Counted from the first letter of the stretch, positions 1 through 9,189 are shown. The stretch is DNA of 64,000 nucleotides from Arthrobacter sp. C2 (GCA_024207135.1 CP042428.1:1488001-1552000); one strand, 5' to 3'. Translations and numbers: made by a program. The notes: generated from the letters alone by a model not told the origin.

Positions 1-291
1 ATGCCGCACGGCACCAGCCACCACCTGGGCCTGGACGTGCACGACTGCGCGCAGGCCAAGGCCGATCTGTACCTGGACGGGATCCTGGAGGAGGGCATGG
101 TCTTCACCATCGAGCCGGGGCTGTACTTCAAGAACGAGGACCTTGCCGTGCCGGCGGAATACCGCGGCATCGGCGTGCGCATCGAGGACGACGTACTGGT
201 CACGGCCGACGGATGCGTGAACCTCTCCGCGGCGCTTCCCCGCACCCCGGCCGACGTCGAGGCCTGGATGGCGCAGGTCCGCAAGGGCTAG
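1..291 (+). CDS. pepP: Xaa-Pro aminopeptidase, C-terminal part (5' end outside window)
   Basis: C-terminal 96 residues of a metallopeptidase of family M24 (aminopeptidase P type), which removes an N-terminal residue preceding proline. The gene begins before the window, so the ATG at position 1 is internal. Visible M24 features are the histidines of GTSHHLGLDVHD (residues 4-15), the metal-ligand glutamate of FTIEPGLY (E38) and that of VRIEDDVLV (E62), in the usual order and spacing. It is followed by a strong hairpin and converges on the next gene. The family is clear; the choice of aminopeptidase P over another M24 peptidase rests on the motif style only. Confidence 0.85.
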   Translation: MPHGTSHHLGLDVHDCAQAKADLYLDGILEEGMVFTIEPGLYFKNEDLAVPAEYRGIGVRIEDDVLVTADGCVNLSAALPRTPADVEAWMAQVRKG

Positions 292-327
292 ATCCGGCTG
301 CGACCCGGCGGATGACCCCTGGCATGG

Positions 328-369
328 CAACGGCGGTCCCCCACCCTTTCGGGTGAAGGACCGCCGTTG
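328..369. terminator. bidirectional hairpin terminator
   Basis: A 12-bp perfect stem (328-339 with 358-369) encloses a smaller CACCC/GGGTG hairpin. It lies between two convergent genes and can end transcription from both sides. Confidence 0.75.
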
Positions 370-456
370 GTGTTTCACGTTGTATCACGGGGCCGCCTGT
401 GGCCTTGCGTCCCTCCGGTTCGCGTACCGGTTTGGCCGGGTCGCGCCCTGCCCGGC

Positions 457-1299
457 CTAGGAGTGCTTGCCGTGTTCCGCCTGGTTGTGCTTGTGCGCCT
501 CTGGGCCCGATCCGTTCGGCGCCGGTGCATCGCCATCAGCAGGTGCGTCCGCTTCGGGCTTCGTTTCCGGCTCCGCGGCCAGCTCGGGCGCGGGTGCGGG
601 TGCCGGCTCGGGTGCGGGAACAACGGCAGGTGGGTTGTCCTGGATCCGGATGCCGAACTGGGGGCGCCCGTCGGGCAGGTCCGAATAGCTGCCCGTCGAC
701 GGGGCGGACGGCACCGTGGGTGCCTCGGGCTGGGCGGGTGCCTGGGTCTGCGCCGGAGGCTGGTGCGTGCCGTGGTTGGCGCCGACCCCGGCGTCAGCGG
801 CCGTGCGGCTCATCGGCAGCTTGGCGGCCATCGCGCGTGCAGCATGCGCATGGGAGAACGACACCACCACGTCGTAGCTGGTGGCCAGCACCTGGGACTG
901 CGAGGCGAAGTCGCGCTTGCCGCGCCTGAACGAGTAGCTCACCACGCCCACCAGCATCCAGATGGCCATGCCGATGCCCACCGAGGACAGGATCTGCGCC
1001 AGCGCATTGGAGCCCGGGCTGAAGATGGTCAGCACCAGGCCGACGAACACGCCGAACATCGCGCCCTGCGCCGCACCCGCGGCGGCCACCTTCGGGTAGC
1101 TGAGCTTGGCGGTGACCCGCTCCACGGATTTGAGGTCGTTGCCCACGATCGTGAGGTTCGCGACCGGGAAGTCGTTGTCGGCCAGGTAGTCCACCACTTT
1201 CTGCGCGTCCAGGTACGTGTTGTAGCGCCCCAAAAGCTCGCCGCGCGGCAGGCCGAGCGAGTTCGGGTTGGACGGGGACGCACCAAGTGGGGAAGACAT
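457..1299 (-). CDS. general-stress-protein-like membrane protein with Pro/Ala-rich tail
   Basis: 280-residue protein. Residues about 15-60 (RGELLGRYNTYLDAQKVVDYL and on) match the N-terminal domain seen in YflT/general stress protein 17M-like proteins. Two hydrophobic stretches follow (about 70-95 and 98-118), then a cytoplasmic part with RRGKRDFASQSQ, and from about residue 150 a long tail rich in Pro, Ala, Glu and Asp that looks disordered. An upstream in-frame ATG at 1410 exists, but the segment from it is Arg/Pro-rich and unlike the family, so the ATG at 1299 is preferred. Divergent from the MgtE-like gene. Function unknown; a membrane stress protein is the best guess. Confidence 0.75.
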   Translation of the reverse strand: MSSPLGASPSNPNSLGLPRGELLGRYNTYLDAQKVVDYLADNDFPVANLTIVGNDLKSVERVTAKLSYPKVAAAGAAQGAMFGVFVGLVLTIFSPGSNALAQILSSVGIGMAIWMLVGVVSYSFRRGKRDFASQSQVLATSYDVVVSFSHAHAARAMAAKLPMSRTAADAGVGANHGTHQPPAQTQAPAQPEAPTVPSAPSTGSYSDLPDGRPQFGIRIQDNPPAVVPAPEPAPAPAPELAAEPETKPEADAPADGDAPAPNGSGPEAHKHNQAEHGKHS

Positions 1300-1449
1300 A
1301 TATCCATTGTGCACGTTGTGCGGGCAGAAGACCGGGCTTGATCGCTGAAGGTGAAAGCGCGGGCGGCGAGCCGCGGGGTTTGGCGGCGTCGCGCTCAACA
1401 CATCGACCAAACCGGGTCCGGGTGCAGCGCAGGCAGTAGCCTAGAGAGC

Positions 1450-2787
1450 GTGAGCAGCAATTCTACGAAGGTCTTCATCGCACGCCTGCTGGGCCTTGAC
1501 GTCTTTGACCCCCTGGGCGACCGCCTGGGACGGCTGCGCGATGTCGTGGTCATCTCGCGCCTGGCCACCAAGCCCGCCCAATGCGTCGGCGTGGTCGTCG
1601 AGGTGCCCGGCAAACGGCGGGTCTTCGTGCCCATGACGCGCATCCAGGCCATGGAGTCCGGGCAGATCATCTGCACCGGCCTGGTGAACATGCGCCGCTT
1701 CGTCCAGCGCGGCGCGGAGATCCTGGTCGCGGCCGAGCTCTTCGACCGGCGCGTGGTCTTCGAGGACGGCAGCGGCAACGCCGTGGTCGAGGACATCGGG
1801 CTGGCCCGCGAACGCAACGGGGACTGGATCATCTCCGACTACTACGTTCGCCGCGGCGACCCGGCCTCCGGGCTGCTGGGACTGCGCCGGGCGCGCGGGG
1901 AGCGGCTGCTGGTGCCCTGGGACGCGATCATGCACACCGCGCTGCACGAGCCGCAGGCCGCGAGCACCTACGTCGCCGCCCACGACGAGATGAAGCCCGC
2001 CGACTTCGCCGACGCGCTGCACGAGATGAACCAAAAGCGCCGCGTCGAGGTCGCCTCCGAGCTGCAGGACGAACGCCTGGCCGACGTGCTGCAGGAGATG
2101 CCCGACGACGAGCAGGTGCAGATCATCTCCGCCCTGGACATGGAACGCGCCGCCGACGTGCTGGAGGAAATGGACCCCGACGACGCCGCCGACCTGCTCG
2201 GCGAGCTCTCCGAGGACACCAAGCACGCACTGCTCGAATTGATGGAGCCCGAGGAGGCGCGCGACGTGCGCCGCCTGCTCGAATACGCCGAGGGCACCGC
2301 CGGGTCGATGATGACCCCGGTCCCGGTGATCCTCTCGCCCGAGGCCACCGTCGCCGAGGCCCTGGCCGCGGTCCGCCGCGAGGAATTGAGCCCCGCGCTG
2401 GCCTCCACCGTGTTCGTCACCCGTCCCCCGCTGGAGACCCCGACGGGGCGCTACCTGGGGGCGGTGCACATCCAGGCGCTGCTGCGCACCCCGCCGCCGG
2501 AATCCCTGGGCAACATCCTGGACTCCGACGTCGAGCCCATCGACGACCAGGCGGGCGTCGCCGAGGTCGCCCGCACCCTGGCCAGCTACAACCTGACTTC
2601 GCTGGCCGTGGTGAACGACGACGGGCGGCTGGTCGGGGCGGTGACCGTCGACGACGTGCTGGACCACCTGCTGCCCGACGACTGGCGCACCCACGACGAC
2701 CACCCCGACGGCGCCGCCGTGCATGTCCCGGACACCGAGGTGTCCGGCACCCCGAAACCACCAGTGAACGGAGGGCCCCATGGCTGA
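1450..2787 (+). CDS. MgtE N-terminal and CBS domain protein (cytoplasmic, no channel part)
   Basis: 445 residues from a GTG start; an ATG further upstream would add 33 residues of poor composition. The N-terminal half has two PRC-barrel-like segments (for example VVVISRLATKPAQCVGVVVE). About residues 180-270 is the acidic, Leu-rich repeat of the MgtE N-terminal domain (ELQDERLADVLQEMPDDEQ), and about 290-430 forms two CBS domains (GSMMTP..., LTSLAVVNDDGRLVGAVTV). No transmembrane segment is present, so this is the magnesium-sensing half of MgtE without the transporter, like mycobacterial Rv1232c as I recall it. It overlaps the DUF1003 gene by 8 bp, which implies translational coupling. Probably a regulatory partner of a membrane protein. 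Confidence 0.85.
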   Translation: MSSNSTKVFIARLLGLDVFDPLGDRLGRLRDVVVISRLATKPAQCVGVVVEVPGKRRVFVPMTRIQAMESGQIICTGLVNMRRFVQRGAEILVAAELFDRRVVFEDGSGNAVVEDIGLARERNGDWIISDYYVRRGDPASGLLGLRRARGERLLVPWDAIMHTALHEPQAASTYVAAHDEMKPADFADALHEMNQKRRVEVASELQDERLADVLQEMPDDEQVQIISALDMERAADVLEEMDPDDAADLLGELSEDTKHALLELMEPEEARDVRRLLEYAEGTAGSMMTPVPVILSPEATVAEALAAVRREELSPALASTVFVTRPPLETPTGRYLGAVHIQALLRTPPPESLGNILDSDVEPIDDQAGVAEVARTLASYNLTSLAVVNDDGRLVGAVTVDDVLDHLLPDDWRTHDDHPDGAAVHVPDTEVSGTPKPPVNGGPHG

Positions 2788-3403
2788 AAACCGGCGGGTG
2801 TCGACCGGCCTCGACACCCCGATGACCGCGCGTGCCCGCTTCTTCCCGCGCTTCTCCCCGAACCCCGACAGGTTCGGGTCCAGCACCGAGAAGTTCGCTC
2901 GCTTCATGGGCACCCCGCAGTTCCTCTTCTACATGACGATCTTCTGCGTGTTCTGGCTGATCTGGAACACCATGGCCCCCGAGGGCTGGCGCTTCGACTC
3001 CGCGGCACTGGGCTTCACCGCGCTGACCCTGATGCTCTCGCTGCAGGCCTCCTACGCGGCCCCGCTGCTGCTGCTGGCGCAGAACCGGCAGGACGACCGC
3101 GACCGGGTCTCGCTGTCCGAGGACCGCGGCCGGGCCGAACGCAACCTTTCCGACACCGAGTACCTCACCCGCGAGCTGGCCGCGCTGCGCATTGCCCTGC
3201 GCGACGTCGCGACCCGAGACTACGTCCGCTCCGAGCTGCGCTCGGCCCTGGAGGACCTGCTGGAAACCAGCGACGGCGAGGAGCTGAACCTGCGCGCCCG
3301 GAACCCGCGGCGCCGCGACCGCACCTCCACCAACACCGGGCTGATCCCCCAGGTCCCCGCGCCGCGCCGCGAACGGCGCACCCGAAGGAACGACACCCCA
3401 TGA
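2780..3403 (+). CDS. DUF1003 family membrane protein
   Basis: 207 residues with two transmembrane helices (about 50-70, FLFYMTIFCVFWLIWNTM, and about 75-98), followed by the DUF1003 signature AAPLLLLAQNRQDDRDR and a charged coiled-coil-like C-terminus with RNLSDTEYLTRELAALR. The last 40 residues are very Arg-rich. The start overlaps the MgtE-like gene by 8 bp and the end overlaps mrp by 4 bp (ATGA), so the three form one operon. The function of DUF1003 is not known. Its pairing with an MgtE N-domain protein suggests the two make a membrane complex, which is an inference. Confidence 0.9.
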   Translation: MAENRRVSTGLDTPMTARARFFPRFSPNPDRFGSSTEKFARFMGTPQFLFYMTIFCVFWLIWNTMAPEGWRFDSAALGFTALTLMLSLQASYAAPLLLLAQNRQDDRDRVSLSEDRGRAERNLSDTEYLTRELAALRIALRDVATRDYVRSELRSALEDLLETSDGEELNLRARNPRRRDRTSTNTGLIPQVPAPRRERRTRRNDTP

Positions 3404-4509
3404 GCCTTGAACCCCGGCTCCTTGAAGCACTGGCCACCGTCCAGGATCCCGAGCTGCGCCGCCCCATCACCGAGCTGGGCATGGTCGAATCGGCCGTCCT
3501 GGCCGATGGCGCCGCACATGTGAAGGTGCTGCTGACCATCGCCGCCTGCCCGATGCGCTCCACCATCGAGTCCGACGTCTCCGCCGCCCTGGCGGGCCTG
3601 CCCGAGGTCCGCGAGGTGAAGCTGGAGCTGGGCGTGATGAGCCCGACGCAGCGGGCCGAGCTGCGCGAGTCGCTGAAAAGCCGCTCCGTACCGTTCTCCG
3701 ACCCCTCCTCGCTGACCCGGGTCATCGGCATCGCCAGCGGCAAGGGCGGGGTCGGCAAGTCCTCGCTGACCGCCAACCTGGCCTGTGCGATGGCCGCGGA
3801 CGGGTTGCGCGTCGGGCTCATCGACGCCGACGTGCACGGCTTTTCCATCCCCGGGCTGCTGGGCATCCCGGAGGCGAAGCCCACCCGCGTGGACGAGATG
3901 ATCCTGCCGCCCGTGGCCCACGGGGTGAAGGTCATCTCCATCGGCATGTTCGTGCCGGACAACAAGCCGGTGATCTGGCGCGGGCCGATGCTGCACCGGG
4001 CGCTGGAGCAATTCCTCACCGACGTGCACTTTGGGGACCTGGACGTGCTGCTGCTGGATTTGCCCCCGGGCACCGGGGACATCGCCATCTCCGTCTCCCA
4101 GCTTTTGCCCGGCTCCGAGCTGGTGGTGGTCACCACCCCGCAGGCCGCCGCCGCCCAGGTCGCCGAGCGCGCCGGGTCCATTGCGGTGCAGACCGGGCAG
4201 AAGGTCGTGGGCGTCATCGAGAACATGAGCTGGCTGGTGTTGCCCGACGGGTCCACCATGGAGGTCTTCGGCGCCGGGGGCGGGGCGGAGCTGGCCAAGC
4301 GTCTGGAGCTGGTGCTGGGCACCGAGGTTCCGCTGCTGGGGCAGGTCGCACTGGATCCGATGCTGCGGGCCGGGGGCGACGCGGGGGTCCCGCTGGTGCT
4401 CTCGCACCCCGAGTCGCCGGCAGCGGTGCAGATCGTTGCCATGTCACGGGCCCTCACCCGCCGCCCACGCGGCCTGGCGGGCCTGAAACTGGGTGTCACC
4501 CCGGTCTAG
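3400..4509 (+). CDS. mrp: Mrp/ApbC-type P-loop ATPase, Fe-S cluster carrier
   Basis: 369-residue Mrp/NBP35 protein that carries or assembles Fe-S clusters in the cytoplasm. Residues about 5-85 are a DUF59/MIP18-like domain with the conserved ACPMRSTIE. The ATPase domain starts near 108 with the deviant Walker A SGKGGVGKSSLT, then DADVHGFSIP and the Walker B DVLLLDLPPGTGD. The C-terminal CxxC found in many Mrp proteins is missing after ENMSWLVLPDG, where proteobacterial proteins have a cysteine pair. Last gene of the three-gene operon, followed by a strong hairpin. Linkage of mrp to tatB and sigE resembles the mycobacterial order. Confidence 0.93.
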   Translation: MSLEPRLLEALATVQDPELRRPITELGMVESAVLADGAAHVKVLLTIAACPMRSTIESDVSAALAGLPEVREVKLELGVMSPTQRAELRESLKSRSVPFSDPSSLTRVIGIASGKGGVGKSSLTANLACAMAADGLRVGLIDADVHGFSIPGLLGIPEAKPTRVDEMILPPVAHGVKVISIGMFVPDNKPVIWRGPMLHRALEQFLTDVHFGDLDVLLLDLPPGTGDIAISVSQLLPGSELVVVTTPQAAAAQVAERAGSIAVQTGQKVVGVIENMSWLVLPDGSTMEVFGAGGGAELAKRLELVLGTEVPLLGQVALDPMLRAGGDAGVPLVLSHPESPAAVQIVAMSRALTRRPRGLAGLKLGVTPV

Positions 4510-4579
4510 GCGCCCCGACGCCCCCACCGGGCTCCTGCCCGCCGACCGGCCAGGCCGGACACCCGCCCGGCGGGCAGAA

Positions 4580-4610
4580 CGAAGGCGGCATCCGGTGGAT
4601 GCCGCCTTCG
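4580..4610. terminator. bidirectional hairpin terminator between mrp and tatB
   Basis: Perfect 13-bp stem (4580-4592 with 4598-4610) and a 5-nt loop between two convergent genes. Confidence 0.8.
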
Positions 4611-4674
4611 CCGTTCACATTCCTTGTCCGGGCCCCGATGCGGGGGTCAACTCCCGGGGCCACGGGCCGTGGGA

Positions 4675-5052
4675 TCAGGTCGCCTCGTTGTCGAAGGGCG
4701 CCGGTTCGTGCGGGGCCAGCGGAGCGCTGCGGGCGATCGCCACCGGACGCTGCGCGATGGCCGGGGTTTCCTTCACCGCGGACACGGCATCCTCGAAGTC
4801 CTCGAGCAGCGCGTCCTTGATGATCTTCCGCGGGTCGTATTGGCGCGGGTCGAGCTTGCGCCAATCCATGTCGGCGATGTCGTCGCCGACCTCTTCGCGC
4901 AGCTGTTCCTTGGCCCCGGTGGCCATGCGGCGCAGCTCCTTGACCAGGCGCGCCAGCTGGGCGGCGTATTCCGGCAGCTTTTCGGGTCCCAAAATAACCA
5001 CGGCCAACACCGCAAGCACGAGCAGTTCACTGCCATTGATTCCCAAAAACAC
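4675..5052 (-). CDS. tatB: twin-arginine translocase subunit TatB
   Basis: 125 residues. The single N-terminal membrane helix with a short amphipathic helix is typical of TatA/TatB: GINGSELLVLAVLAVVILGP followed by EKLPEYAAQLARLVKELRRM. The LGPEKLP hinge and the length favour TatB over TatA. The C-terminal half is acidic and then Pro/Ala-rich. TatB receives folded twin-arginine precursors together with TatC; tatC is not in this window. It follows the anti-sigma gene by 42 bp on the same strand and is probably cotranscribed with sigE and the anti-sigma factor. Confidence 0.88.
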   Translation of the reverse strand: MFLGINGSELLVLAVLAVVILGPEKLPEYAAQLARLVKELRRMATGAKEQLREEVGDDIADMDWRKLDPRQYDPRKIIKDALLEDFEDAVSAVKETPAIAQRPVAIARSAPLAPHEPAPFDNEAT

Positions 5053-5094
5053 CTTTGTAGACTACCTGCTTTCGAGCGGCGGTGAGGCCATTTG

Positions 5095-5994
5095 CTATTG
5101 GAAGTCCAAAACCATGAGACGGGAAAAGCCCCGCAGCAGGCGCTGGGAGAAATTCTCGGCCGCCGGGTCCAGCGACACAATGCGCGTGTGCTCCCCCACG
5201 ACCAGCCGCTGCAGGATTCCTTCCACGTCTGACTTGGAAAGATTCGTGGTGACCTTGTACTTGACGTCTTCCATGTTCAACGTGGCGGTTCCATCAGCAT
5301 ACGTGACCGCTGCCGCCGCCTTGGCGCCCAGGCGGTGCCCCAGCTCGGTGAGCATGCCCGAGGTCGGGTCGGCGGTTGCCCCGGCGGCCACGGACTTCTG
5401 CAGCGACGCGGCCGGGCTGCCGGAAAGGGCCCGGGTCTCGGCCACCTGCACGGTGTGCCGGCTGTCGCTCAGCACCAGGGTCACGGTCGCCTCGCCCTGG
5501 TTCAGCGACCCGGTGGCGGACGTGAGGGTGAACCCCGCGGCTTCGATCACCGGGCAGGTCCAGCCGGCCTGGCGCAATTGGTTGATGGCTTCGGCATCCA
5601 GGTTGCGGGCCGAGGCACTGAAGGATTCGGCCGGATCACGCTCCGGTGTCCCCTGGGCAGCCGGTGCACCGAGGAACCATGACATCGCGGCGATCGTGCC
5701 CACCAGGGCGAAGACCATCAGCAACACGGCCATGGGCACAAAGGCGGCGGCACTGCGGGATCCGGCTTCGCGTTCACGCGGCAGCGAGTAGTGTGTGCCC
5801 AGCAGGGTTTGGGCGTTCAGCGGGCCCAGTGGACGGGGCACCGACGCCGGCCCGCGCGACCCGACGCGCCGGGCATGTCCCAGCGCCGCCAAACACTGCG
5901 CGCAATGCTGCACGTGCCGTTCCAATGCCTGCGCGCGGCGCCCATCCAGGGAGCCGGCGACGTATTCACCCATCCAACGTTCATAACGATGCAT
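5095..5994 (-). CDS. zinc-binding anti-sigma factor (RseA-like)
   Basis: 299 residues. The N-terminus has the ZAS zinc motif H27-x3-C31-x2-C34 (HVQHCAQC), the mark of anti-sigma factors that hold an ECF sigma factor and often release it on oxidation. One transmembrane helix lies at about 83-110, and the rest is a predicted extracytoplasmic domain with no motif that I recognise. The gene starts 3 bp after the sigE stop, so the pair is translationally coupled. In mycobacteria the cognate protein RseA is cytoplasmic and shorter, so this membrane-anchored form with a long outer domain probably senses the cell envelope directly. Confidence 0.88.
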   Translation of the reverse strand: MHRYERWMGEYVAGSLDGRRAQALERHVQHCAQCLAALGHARRVGSRGPASVPRPLGPLNAQTLLGTHYSLPREREAGSRSAAAFVPMAVLLMVFALVGTIAAMSWFLGAPAAQGTPERDPAESFSASARNLDAEAINQLRQAGWTCPVIEAAGFTLTSATGSLNQGEATVTLVLSDSRHTVQVAETRALSGSPAASLQKSVAAGATADPTSGMLTELGHRLGAKAAAAVTYADGTATLNMEDVKYKVTTNLSKSDVEGILQRLVVGEHTRIVSLDPAAENFSQRLLRGFSRLMVLDFQ

Positions 5995-5997
5995 GCC

Positions 5998-6627
5998 CTA
6001 GCGCACTCCCGGGATCGTCCGCCGAATCTTGGGCAACGAGATCGTTGCAGGCTGCCGGGCTGCGGGGTTGCGGTGCGCCAGCTTCTCGCGCAGCATCCCC
6101 CGCCCGCGGTGGATGCGTGAGCGGACCGTGCCAAGCTTCACGTTTAGCGCTTCGGAGACCTCTTCGTAGGACAGTCCCTCCAAGTCGCACAGGACCACGG
6201 CCGCCCGGAATTCGGGGCCCAGCGCTTCGAGCGCCGCCTGCACGTCGACATCCAGGTTGTTGTATTCAAAACTGCGTTCCGGTCCCGGTGCGGTCCCGGG
6301 GATCTTGGCCTCGGCATCCTCGGCCAGTCCGTCGAAGCGGATCCGCGACTTGCGGCGGGCCTGGTCCAGGAACAAGTTCGTGGTGATGCGGTGGAGCCAG
6401 CCGCCGATGGTGCCCGGGGTGAAGGTGTGCAGGGAGCGGAAGACCCTGACGAAGGTCTCCTGGGCCAGGTCCTCGGCGTCTTGCCTGTTGCCGGTCAGCC
6501 GGTAGGCCAGGCGGTATACCCGCGGCGAATGGTCCCTGACGATTTCGTCCCAGCTGGGCACCGTGTGCTCCGCAGGCTCCTCAAGGGAGCGTACGTTGCT
6601 GGTCACGGACAATTTCGATGCATTCAC
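5998..6627 (-). CDS. sigE: ECF RNA polymerase sigma factor, SigE type
   Basis: 209 residues from the GTG at 6627; another GTG at 6606 is possible and the open frame runs on upstream to 6834, so the start is uncertain. Region 2 is seen as [20 protein letters not shown], and the -10 recognition part as [11 protein letters not shown]. Region 4 has [20 protein letters not shown] and the helix-turn-helix [20 protein letters not shown]. There is no SnoaL-like or other extra domain. The gene is coupled to its anti-sigma factor and divergent from an O-methyltransferase, the order found at mycobacterial sigE (Rv1220c-Rv1221-Rv1222). It directs envelope-stress genes by analogy. Confidence 0.92.
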   Translation of the reverse strand: MNASKLSVTSNVRSLEEPAEHTVPSWDEIVRDHSPRVYRLAYRLTGNRQDAEDLAQETFVRVFRSLHTFTPGTIGGWLHRITTNLFLDQARRKSRIRFDGLAEDAEAKIPGTAPGPERSFEYNNLDVDVQAALEALGPEFRAAVVLCDLEGLSYEEVSEALNVKLGTVRSRIHRGRGMLREKLAHRNPAARQPATISLPKIRRTIPGVR

Positions 6628-6836
6628 GACAACAAGTCTCGCGTAGGCTCCTGAGCAGAAGCTGAAAGCGGCCTGTGCCCCCACTTTGGTTTGGCGTCCC
6701 CGGGCGGGGCCGACCGCGCGGGGATAAGATGGGCGCAGGGTTTTCCCTCCGACGCGATCGGTTCCGCTGCCGCATCCCGGCCGCACCGCTCGCACACGTA
6801 CTCTCTTTCGCACCGCAAAGGACTTGCTGCACAACC

Positions 6837-7472
6837 ATGAACCTGGACATCTTTAGCAGCTGGACATATGCACAGGCCCAAGCCCCGGAGGATGCGGTGC
6901 TCGAGCGGGCCCGCGAACGCGGGCGCGAGCTGGGGGTCGAATCGGTGGGTTCTGCCACCGCCGGTTTCCTCACGGTCCTGGCTGCCGTCTCCGGGGCCCG
7001 GAACATCGTGGAAATCGGGACCGGAGTCGGGGTGTCGGGCACCAGCCTGCTGCGCGGGGCGGGAAAGCAGTCCGCATTGACCACCATCGACATCGATGTC
7101 GACCACCTGGCCGCCGCCCGCGAGGCATTCCATGACGCCGGCGTCGACGGTTCCCGCACCCGCGCCATTTCCGGCCGGGCCCAGGCCGTGCTGCCCAGGC
7201 TCACCGACGGCGCGTACGACCTGGTGTTCATCGATGCCGACAAGACGCACCTGCTCGAGTACGTCACCCAGGCCATTCGCCTGGTCAAGGTCGGCGGGAT
7301 GGTCATCATGCACGACGCCTTCGACCAGCATCGGGTCCCCAAGCCCGCGGTCCGACGGCCCAGCACCGTGGCCACGCGCAATGCGACCCGCATGCTGCGC
7401 GAGGATGAACGATTCGTCTCCACGCTGGTGCCCACGGGACTGGGTCTGCAGATCGCAGCCCGCATCGGCTAA
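6837..7472 (+). CDS. SAM-dependent O-methyltransferase (Rv1220c-like)
   Basis: 211 residues, the normal size for the caffeoyl-CoA/catechol O-methyltransferase family (Methyltransf_3). Motif I is [15 protein letters not shown] (about 61-75), followed by [12 protein letters not shown], the motif [11 protein letters not shown] at about 131-141 with metal-binding aspartates, and [10 protein letters not shown]. The start at ATG 6837 matches the family, which begins just before this helix. It is divergent from sigE, with promoters in the 209-bp gap. The substrate is unknown. Confidence 0.88.
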   Translation: MNLDIFSSWTYAQAQAPEDAVLERARERGRELGVESVGSATAGFLTVLAAVSGARNIVEIGTGVGVSGTSLLRGAGKQSALTTIDIDVDHLAAAREAFHDAGVDGSRTRAISGRAQAVLPRLTDGAYDLVFIDADKTHLLEYVTQAIRLVKVGGMVIMHDAFDQHRVPKPAVRRPSTVATRNATRMLREDERFVSTLVPTGLGLQIAARIG

Positions 7473-7543
7473 CTTGACCCCCGCGGTCTGGGACGCCGCA
7501 GGGTTCCAACAGCGTCGGGCCTCATCCGCCCCGTGACACACCT

Positions 7544-7583
7544 CGGGGCGGGCACCTGGCCTTACCGGCCAAGTCCCGCCCCG
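7544..7583. terminator. hairpin terminator
   Basis: GC-rich stem (7544-7562 with 7566-7583, small bulge) between convergent genes. Confidence 0.65.
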
Positions 7584-7603
7584 CGGCATTTCGACACCGA
7601 GCA

Positions 7604-7771
7604 CTACTCGGTGGCACCTACAAGGCATTCGCGCAGCTCGGCGGCCTCGTCGGCATTCAGCTCGACAACCAGACGTCCGCCACCGTCAATCGGTACGCGC
7701 ATGATCAGGCTACGGCCTTCCTTTGTGACTTCCATCGGACCATCCCCGGTACGTGGTTTCATCGCAGCCAT
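7604..7771 (-). CDS. DUF3117 small protein
   Basis: 55-residue protein beginning MAAMKPRTGDGPMEVTKEG and ending ECLVGATE. The pattern KPRTGDGPMEVTKEGR, IMRVPIDGGGRLVVEL and the helix NADEAAELRECL is the DUF3117 family, a tiny protein conserved throughout Actinobacteria and always about 55 residues long. Function unknown. It follows the DivIVA-like gene on the same strand with a 110-bp gap. An AGGGAACAGC stretch just upstream can serve as ribosome binding site. Confidence 0.93.
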   Translation of the reverse strand: MAAMKPRTGDGPMEVTKEGRSLIMRVPIDGGGRLVVELNADEAAELRECLVGATE

Positions 7772-7881
7772 TAGCGCTGTTCCCTTTCATTTGAGGTAAA
7801 GGGCTTTTGGTCCTTCACCCAGTGGTGAGTTAATCGGCAAATCATGACGTTAGTGATCCGCTTTCAACTTGCTACGTCCTA

Positions 7882-8235
7882 TTATTCCGAAGAATGGCTC
7901 GTGTTGCTAATCACAGGGTCTTTTCCGTGTGCCGCGATGACCTCATGCAACCGGGAAATCTCGGCCGAAAGCGCATCGAGGACCTCGTCGACCTGATCGC
8001 AGCGGTACCCCCGCAGGCCCAAGGAGAAATTCACCGAGTCAACGTCCTCGGCGCGCGGCCGCGCGGGAAGGAGCACCGGAGGCAAGCTGGCGACCGGCTC
8101 CACCAGACCTTGGAGCGGACCACGAATCGGTTCGAAACGGCGTCCGTCCTGGCTGGTGCGACTGCGTTTGGTGCCGACGCCGAGGCACACACCGGCACCG
8201 AGTATCACGATGGCGACCACCAACAACATGTACAC
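7882..8235 (-). CDS. small membrane protein with DivIVA-like domain
   Basis: 117 residues. An N-terminal membrane anchor (MLLVVAIVILGAGVCLGVG) is followed by a Pro/Arg linker and a DivIVA N-terminal-type motif near residues 70-100 (VNFSLGLRGYRCDQVDEVL), where the RGY-x3-QVD pattern is diagnostic. DivIVA proteins bind curved membrane and organise polar growth; this one carries only the short motif and a membrane helix, so it may be an adaptor. Start chosen at GTG 8235, with AAGGAG about 9 bp upstream; TTG 8238 is the alternative. Confidence 0.78.
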   Translation of the reverse strand: MYMLLVVAIVILGAGVCLGVGTKRSRTSQDGRRFEPIRGPLQGLVEPVASLPPVLLPARPRAEDVDSVNFSLGLRGYRCDQVDEVLDALSAEISRLHEVIAAHGKDPVISNTSHSSE

Positions 8236-8276
8236 CAACCTGGGCTCCTTCGGTGTGGGAATGAATCTGTTGGGTT

Positions 8277-9065
8277 TTATTCGGCAGCGATAAACCCATT
8301 GGGGCGGGCGGAATTCACCACGATATCCACGGCTTCTTCGATATCGTCGGTGATGTGGACCAAGTCAATGTCCGAAACGGAAATTGCACCCTCTTCGGCA
8401 ACAGTGTTTCTCAGCCATTCCAGAAGCGGACCCCAATAGGAGGTGCCCACCAAAACAATCGGGAATCCCGTGACCTTTTCCGTTTGGACCAGGGTCAGCG
8501 CCTCGAATAGTTCATCCAAGGTTCCGTAGCCGCCCGGCAAGACAATAAATCCTTGCGAGTACTTGACGAACATCGTCTTTCTGGCAAAGAAATACCGGAA
8601 ATTGATTCCCAGGTCCACCCACTCGTTGAGACCGGTTTCGAAGGGGAGCTCGATGCCCAAGCCGACGGAGATCCCACCGGCTGCCACGGCGCCCTTGTTC
8701 GCGGCTTCCATGGCTCCGGGTCCGCCGCCGGTGATCACTGCCACCCCGGCGGCGGCAATGAGCTCGCCGATCTTCTCGGCCTGGATGTACCGTTCCGATC
8801 CACGCTGCGTGCGGGCCGAGCCGAACACGCTGATGGCCGGCCCCAACCCTGCAAGCGCGCCGAACCCCTCAACGAATTCGCTCTGGATGCGCAGCACCCG
8901 CCAAGGGTCGGAATGGGTGAAATCCTGGTTTTCGCGCGTATCGAGCAAGTAGGCGTCGGATTGCTCGGTTTTCGCCTGTGCCCGGCGCAAGACAACCGAG
9001 CCCTTCCTGCGTGCGGGATCCGGCAGGGAATCAAAGTTCTTGGATTGCGAATTCTGGCGTTGCAT
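8277..9065 (-). CDS. LOG-family nucleotide hydrolase (TIGR00730 Rossmann fold)
   Basis: 262 residues. The LOG motif [19 protein letters not shown] (about 176-194) and the [14 protein letters not shown] glycine loop (about 118-131) identify the family that cleaves nucleoside 5'-monophosphates at the N-glycosidic bond (cytokinin-activating enzymes in plants and some actinobacteria). The first 60 residues form a charged extension typical of actinobacterial long forms. The ATG at 9065 was chosen because the upstream frame is unlike the family. Divergent from gluA; the 124-bp gap holds both promoters. Confidence 0.88.
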   Translation of the reverse strand: MQRQNSQSKNFDSLPDPARRKGSVVLRRAQAKTEQSDAYLLDTRENQDFTHSDPWRVLRIQSEFVEGFGALAGLGPAISVFGSARTQRGSERYIQAEKIGELIAAAGVAVITGGGPGAMEAANKGAVAAGGISVGLGIELPFETGLNEWVDLGINFRYFFARKTMFVKYSQGFIVLPGGYGTLDELFEALTLVQTEKVTGFPIVLVGTSYWGPLLEWLRNTVAEEGAISVSDIDLVHITDDIEEAVDIVVNSARPNGFIAAE

Positions 9066-9189
9066 GCCCCCCACTGTATCGGCAATACCCGCTCCCACTG
9101 GCCGCGTCACGGCGCGTTTAGGCAAAGATTTGGCATCGACTAGCCAAAATGTCGCCGTGAAGCGCGTCACTTCGGATAGGGTTCATGTC

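Noticed and set aside
367-1341. Long plus-strand open frame opposite the stress-protein gene
   Set aside because: Arg/His/Gly-rich composition expected of the antisense frame of a high-GC gene; the minus-strand frame has domain motifs and membrane helices.
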